From: Brenneria roseae subsp. roseae
GTDB lineage: Bacteria > Pseudomonadota > Gammaproteobacteria > Enterobacterales > Enterobacteriaceae
Length of the DNA stretch: 64,000 nt
Reading direction: 5' to 3'
Assembly (NCBI RefSeq): GCF_003115845.1
Contig: NZ_KZ819024.1
Coordinates: 1-64,000, forward strand
Below are positions 59,763 through 64,000 of the stretch, piece by piece. Made by a program: the position numbers and the translations under genes. Numbering within the stretch: the first letter of the stretch is position 1; every line of letters begins with the position of its first letter. The notes under the pieces are model-generated. The model was not told the DNA's origin. It searched no databases and saw nothing but the letters and a program-made list of their open reading frames with translations.

Positions 59763-61298
59763 ATGAGGTTGAATACACCTGTTACACAGCAGGAGTATCT
59801 GTTAGATATGGATACGACATTAATGTCCACGACAGATATTCAAAGTCATATCACCTACGCCAATTCCGCATTTATCAAAGTCAGTGGATTTTCTGAAGAT
59901 CAATTAATTAATCAACCACATAACATTGTGCGCCACCCGGATATGCCTACCGAAGCATTTTCAGATATGTGGTTTACATTACAACAAGGTGACAGTTGGA
60001 CAGGCCTGGTGAAAAACAGGCGCAATAATGGCGACCATTATTGGGTAAGAGCCAATGTCACTCCGGTTTATCACCAGGATCAACTGACAGGTTATATCTC
60101 CGTTCGTAACACACCCGCGGCAGATGAAATAAAATTTGCCGAATCACTCTATGCGGCCGTACAGAAAAAACAGGTTAAACATCGTAAATTTTACAAAGGA
60201 CTGGTTGTCAGAACCGGCCTGTTTTCACCGCTGTCGCTATTTCAGAAACTCTCCGTCCGCTGGCGACTGCGGCTGGCGATCCTGATCGCGGGCATTTTCC
60301 CCGCGGCGCTGGCGCTTAATGGCGTTAACCCGCTGTGGTTAGCCGCCTTTACTCTCCCTCTCATTGCGCTTCTTGATCTGTTCTTGCAAAAACAAATCGC
60401 CAACCCACTGAAAATGATTCTGAAACAGGCACAGCATGTGGTTTCCGGCCGTAAAGTGAAACATATGCACCTGAACCGGGTCGATGAAATCGGTCTGCTG
60501 CTTCGTGCGATCAATCAGTTCGGGCTTAACCTGCACTCGCTGGTTGACGATGTTGGTACACAGATACAAGGCATGACGGGTGTCAGCCACAAACTGGCGG
60601 GAAACAATATTGCGCTGAATACCCGTACCGAAGAAACCTCCGCCAATCTGCAACAGACGGCGGCCGCCATTGAGCAGATTACCGTTGCGGTTCAGCAAAG
60701 TTCGCATACCACCACACAGGCCACACAAATGGCTGAACTGGCGAGTAATACGGCATTGAAAGGCGGCGAGATCATGAAGGAAACCATCGGAATGATGGAT
60801 TCCATTTCCAGCGCCAGTAACAAGATTGTCGACATTATCGGCGTTATTGACAGCATTGCGTTCCAGACCAATATCCTGGCGCTGAATGCCGCAGTAGAAG
60901 CCGCGCGCGCCGGGGTACAGGGACGAGGGTTTGCCGTGGTCGCTTCGGAAGTCCGCAATCTGGCGCAGCATTCCGCCTCTGCCGCAAAAGAGATCAAAAC
61001 CCTGATTGATGCCAACGTGGCAAGCGTCAACTCAGGCAGCGTGATGGTTGAGAATGCAGGTAAACATATCAATGACATGGTGAATGAAGTCCTACAGGTT
61101 GCCACCATGCTCAAGGAAATCAGCAATGCCACCCATGAGCAGACGTCCGCACTGGAATTAATCAACACCTCTATTGCTCAGATAGAGGAAATGACGCAAC
61201 GCAACACCGATATGGTGATGCAATCCACCGAAGCGGCCGAAGGGTTAAACCGTCAGGCAATGCGGTTGAATAGCGCGATTAATGTCTATGGCAGTTAA
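59763..61298 (+). CDS. Aerotaxis-type methyl-accepting chemotaxis receptor, Aer-like
   Basis: A cytoplasm-facing redox/energy taxis receptor, 511 aa (E. coli Aer 506). The N-terminal PAS domain (about residues 15-125) carries the FAD-pocket sequence found in Aer: TTLMSTTDIQSHITYANSAF, PHNIVRHPDMPTEAFSDMWFTL, and NNGDHYWVRANVTPVY. A hydrophobic hairpin anchor lies at about 175-212, then HAMP and the signalling domain with the hairpin tip DSIAFQTNILALNAAVEAARAGVQGRGFAVVASEVRNLA. There is no C-terminal NWETF-type pentapeptide. The ATG at 59763 is chosen because Aer similarity begins there, with GGGG 6 nt upstream. It may guide cells by electron-transport status. Confidence 0.88.
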   Translation: MRLNTPVTQQEYLLDMDTTLMSTTDIQSHITYANSAFIKVSGFSEDQLINQPHNIVRHPDMPTEAFSDMWFTLQQGDSWTGLVKNRRNNGDHYWVRANVTPVYHQDQLTGYISVRNTPAADEIKFAESLYAAVQKKQVKHRKFYKGLVVRTGLFSPLSLFQKLSVRWRLRLAILIAGIFPAALALNGVNPLWLAAFTLPLIALLDLFLQKQIANPLKMILKQAQHVVSGRKVKHMHLNRVDEIGLLLRAINQFGLNLHSLVDDVGTQIQGMTGVSHKLAGNNIALNTRTEETSANLQQTAAAIEQITVAVQQSSHTTTQATQMAELASNTALKGGEIMKETIGMMDSISSASNKIVDIIGVIDSIAFQTNILALNAAVEAARAGVQGRGFAVVASEVRNLAQHSASAAKEIKTLIDANVASVNSGSVMVENAGKHINDMVNEVLQVATMLKEISNATHEQTSALELINTSIAQIEEMTQRNTDMVMQSTEAAEGLNRQAMRLNSAINVYGS

Positions 61299-61442
61299 AC
61301 GTCAGACATTTTGCATGTAACGCCGTCGCATATAAGACTGATAAAAAAGCGGGCGCACGGCAAGGGCTAAAAAATACACTTTCTGTTACATCTGTTATGA
61401 ATAAATGGCGGCAACCCTTCGCGTTACCAGGCAAAACCTTAA

Positions 61443-61469
61443 CAAAGCGAAATGGATATTAGCCGATAA
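61443..61469 (+). promoter_or_regulatory. Sigma-28 (FliA) promoter of the flxA-like gene
   Basis: CAAAGCGA (61443-61450), 11 bp, GCCGATAA (61462-61469). The -10 is identical to the FliA consensus and the spacing is exact; the -35 has C in place of the first T of TAAA. The gene below is a FlxA relative, and E. coli flxA is FliA-dependent, so sequence and context agree. Confidence 0.8.
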
Positions 61470-61470
61470 T

Positions 61471-61495
61471 AAAGATCACACCTTGTGTGATCTTT
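61471..61495 (+). promoter_or_regulatory. 5'-leader hairpin directly before the flxA-like ribosome-binding site
   Basis: A perfect 10-bp stem AAAGATCACA / TGTGATCTTT (61471-61480 and 61486-61495), loop CCTTG, ending 4 nt before AGGAGGG. The sigma-28 start should fall near 61475-61477, so part of the left arm may lie before +1. It may protect the 5' end or control translation. With TCACA before TGTGA it is the reverse of a CRP site. Confidence 0.55.
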
Positions 61496-61508
61496 ATCAG
61501 GAGGGAAA

Positions 61509-61865
61509 ATGTCCACCATCAGTGCGGTTTCATCATCAACAACATCATCAGCAGTTAGCTCACAAAGCTATACGCAGAAGATTAGCCAATTAAATCAGCA
61601 ACTGGAAAAATTGACGGAACAACTCAAAAGTGTATCCAGTTCATCTGGAGACTCAGAAACGGCGGCCACACAGAGCCAAATGTTGCAGGCTCAGATTCAA
61701 ACCATTGAAGCGCAGATCGCTCAGCTTGAAGCCCAGCAGGCCCAGCAAAGCGCTCAGGCGCAAAAATCAGCCGAGGATACGGTTGCTGCTGATTTCGGGA
61801 CAAAATCTCAGGCTGACGGCGTTAATCGCCCGACCGAAGAAAACCAGATTAACGTTTACATCTAA
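61509..61865 (+). CDS. FlxA-like protein, sigma-28 regulon
   Basis: A small hydrophilic protein of 118 aa related to FlxA, a flagellar-regulon protein of unknown function. It starts with a serine/threonine-rich stretch (residues 1-22). A coiled coil with repeated Gln, Leu and Ile follows (about 22-45 and 55-88, including QAQIQTIEAQIAQLEAQQAQQ). The tail is polar (NRPTEENQINVYI). No signal peptide, no transmembrane segment. The ribosome-binding site AGGAGGG is strong and the promoter is of flagellar class 3 type. It follows an Aer-like receptor gene, which suits a motility context. Function remains unknown. Confidence 0.8.
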   Translation: MSTISAVSSSTTSSAVSSQSYTQKISQLNQQLEKLTEQLKSVSSSSGDSETAATQSQMLQAQIQTIEAQIAQLEAQQAQQSAQAQKSAEDTVAADFGTKSQADGVNRPTEENQINVYI

Positions 61866-61877
61866 ACCATATCGACA

Positions 61878-61891
61878 TATACCCGTCATAC
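61878..61891. repeat. Terminal fragment of an ERIC-like element
   Basis: TATACCCGTCATAC matches the end of ERIC-type elements (compare the GACGGGTATA ends in this window) but stops after 14 bp, then continues with unrelated sequence. Probably a decayed remnant; a chance match is possible. Confidence 0.35.
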
Positions 61892-61915
61892 AGCAACCCG
61901 AATCAGTTAGGGCAC

Positions 61916-61947
61916 AAGGCATAATGTAAAGTTATGCCTTATTTTTA
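61916..61947 (+). terminator. Terminator after the flxA-like gene
   Basis: A 9-bp perfect stem AAGGCATAA / TTATGCCTT (61916-61924 and 61932-61940), loop of 7, followed by ATTTTTATG. The right arm includes the last codons of convergent ypeB. Confidence 0.8.
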
Positions 61948-62156
61948 TGTTTCAGTGGCTTCACCAGCCCCTGCAACCCTTCTATTTTTATCGCCAGCGT
62001 TAATTGCATCAGCTCGCCTAAACGGCCTTTCGGAAACTCCCCTTTGCGGGCAAACCACAGCAGGTATTCTTCCGGCAGATCAATCAGAGAACGCCCCTGA
62101 TATTTACCAAAAGGCATCGGCGTATTGGCAATCTCAAGCAGATCCTCTTTTTCCAT
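61932..62156 (-). CDS. ypeB: DUF3820 family protein YpeB
   Basis: A small cytosolic protein of unknown function, 74 aa, similar to E. coli YpeB, which also follows ligA. Conserved core: MPFGKYQGRSLIDLPEEYLLWFARKGEFPKGRLGELMQ. The domain occurs in some exonuclease-related proteins as a putative nucleic-acid-associated module, but no activity is established. It starts 4 bp after the ligA stop, so the two are co-transcribed. Its last codons overlap the flxA-like terminator stem. Confidence 0.88.
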   Translation of the reverse strand: MEKEDLLEIANTPMPFGKYQGRSLIDLPEEYLLWFARKGEFPKGRLGELMQLTLAIKIEGLQGLVKPLKHKNKA

Positions 62157-62160
62157 CTGT

Positions 62161-64000
<1,840 letters not shown>

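Noticed and set aside
61476-61490. A CRP site before the flxA-like gene
   Set aside because: The halves are in the order TCACA...TGTGA with a 5-bp gap, the reverse of the CRP consensus. A hairpin is the better reading.

Overview
The window is a piece of an enterobacterial chromosome. The plant-associated, pectinolytic family Pectobacteriaceae (Pectobacterium, Dickeya, Brenneria and relatives) fits best. The housekeeping proteins look like close Escherichia coli orthologues with mostly E. coli-like gene order. Between them sit genes for pectin and rhamnogalacturonan breakdown: a cytosolic GH28, a TogB-like binding protein and a rhiT-rhiN pair. The genus is an inference; nothing read here fixes it.

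Layout. 1-400: promoters P1/P2, leader and first 13 nt of an rRNA operon reading out of the window on the minus strand. 401-6957: gmhB, a MetJ-controlled metNIQ operon, rcsF, trmO and proS, as around E. coli rrnH. 6995-12654: rpoS, nlpD, pcm, (surE reduced to a scar), truD, ispF, ispD and ftsB, all on the minus strand. 12655-15369: an inserted polar amino-acid ABC transporter operon. 15427-20298: ygbE and cysC-N-D-G (sulfate activation and siroheme). 20727-23281: an isolated eutE-like/eutR-like pair. 23286-27604: cysJIH (sulfite production and reduction). 27886-32845: an unassigned glycosidase-like protein, an orphan sugar-binding protein and a cytosolic GH28. 32949-34049: queD and queE. 34251-38008: a periplasmic metallo-beta-lactamase-fold hydrolase and rhiTN. 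38457-49398: eno, pyrG, mazG, relA, rlmD and barA; a highly structured repeat lies where E. coli has mazEF. 49440-59193: a consolidated D-glucarate/galactarate cluster (garK, garR, garL, gudD, gudX, gudP and divergent garD). 59763-64000: an Aer-like receptor, a FlxA-like protein with a sigma-28 promoter, ypeB and truncated ligA.

How the genes work together. The cys genes make a near-complete route from sulfate to sulfide, and CysG supplies the siroheme that CysI needs. The gud/gar genes take up glucarate and galactarate, dehydrate them, cleave the product with an aldolase, reduce tartronate semialdehyde and phosphorylate glycerate. The pectin-related genes would feed uronates and rhamnose into central metabolism.

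No wholly new multi-gene system is visible. The strongest leads are the stripped eutE/eutR pair, the 27.9-32.8 kb sugar module (unknown glycosidase, orphan binding protein, GH28 without its usual histidine), the surE deletion scar, a 24-bp repeated motif in the gud/gar cluster, the mazEF-site structured repeat, and a perfect CRP-like palindrome inside the rRNA promoter region. Product calls rest on my recognition of protein families from the translated sequences; no database search was run.
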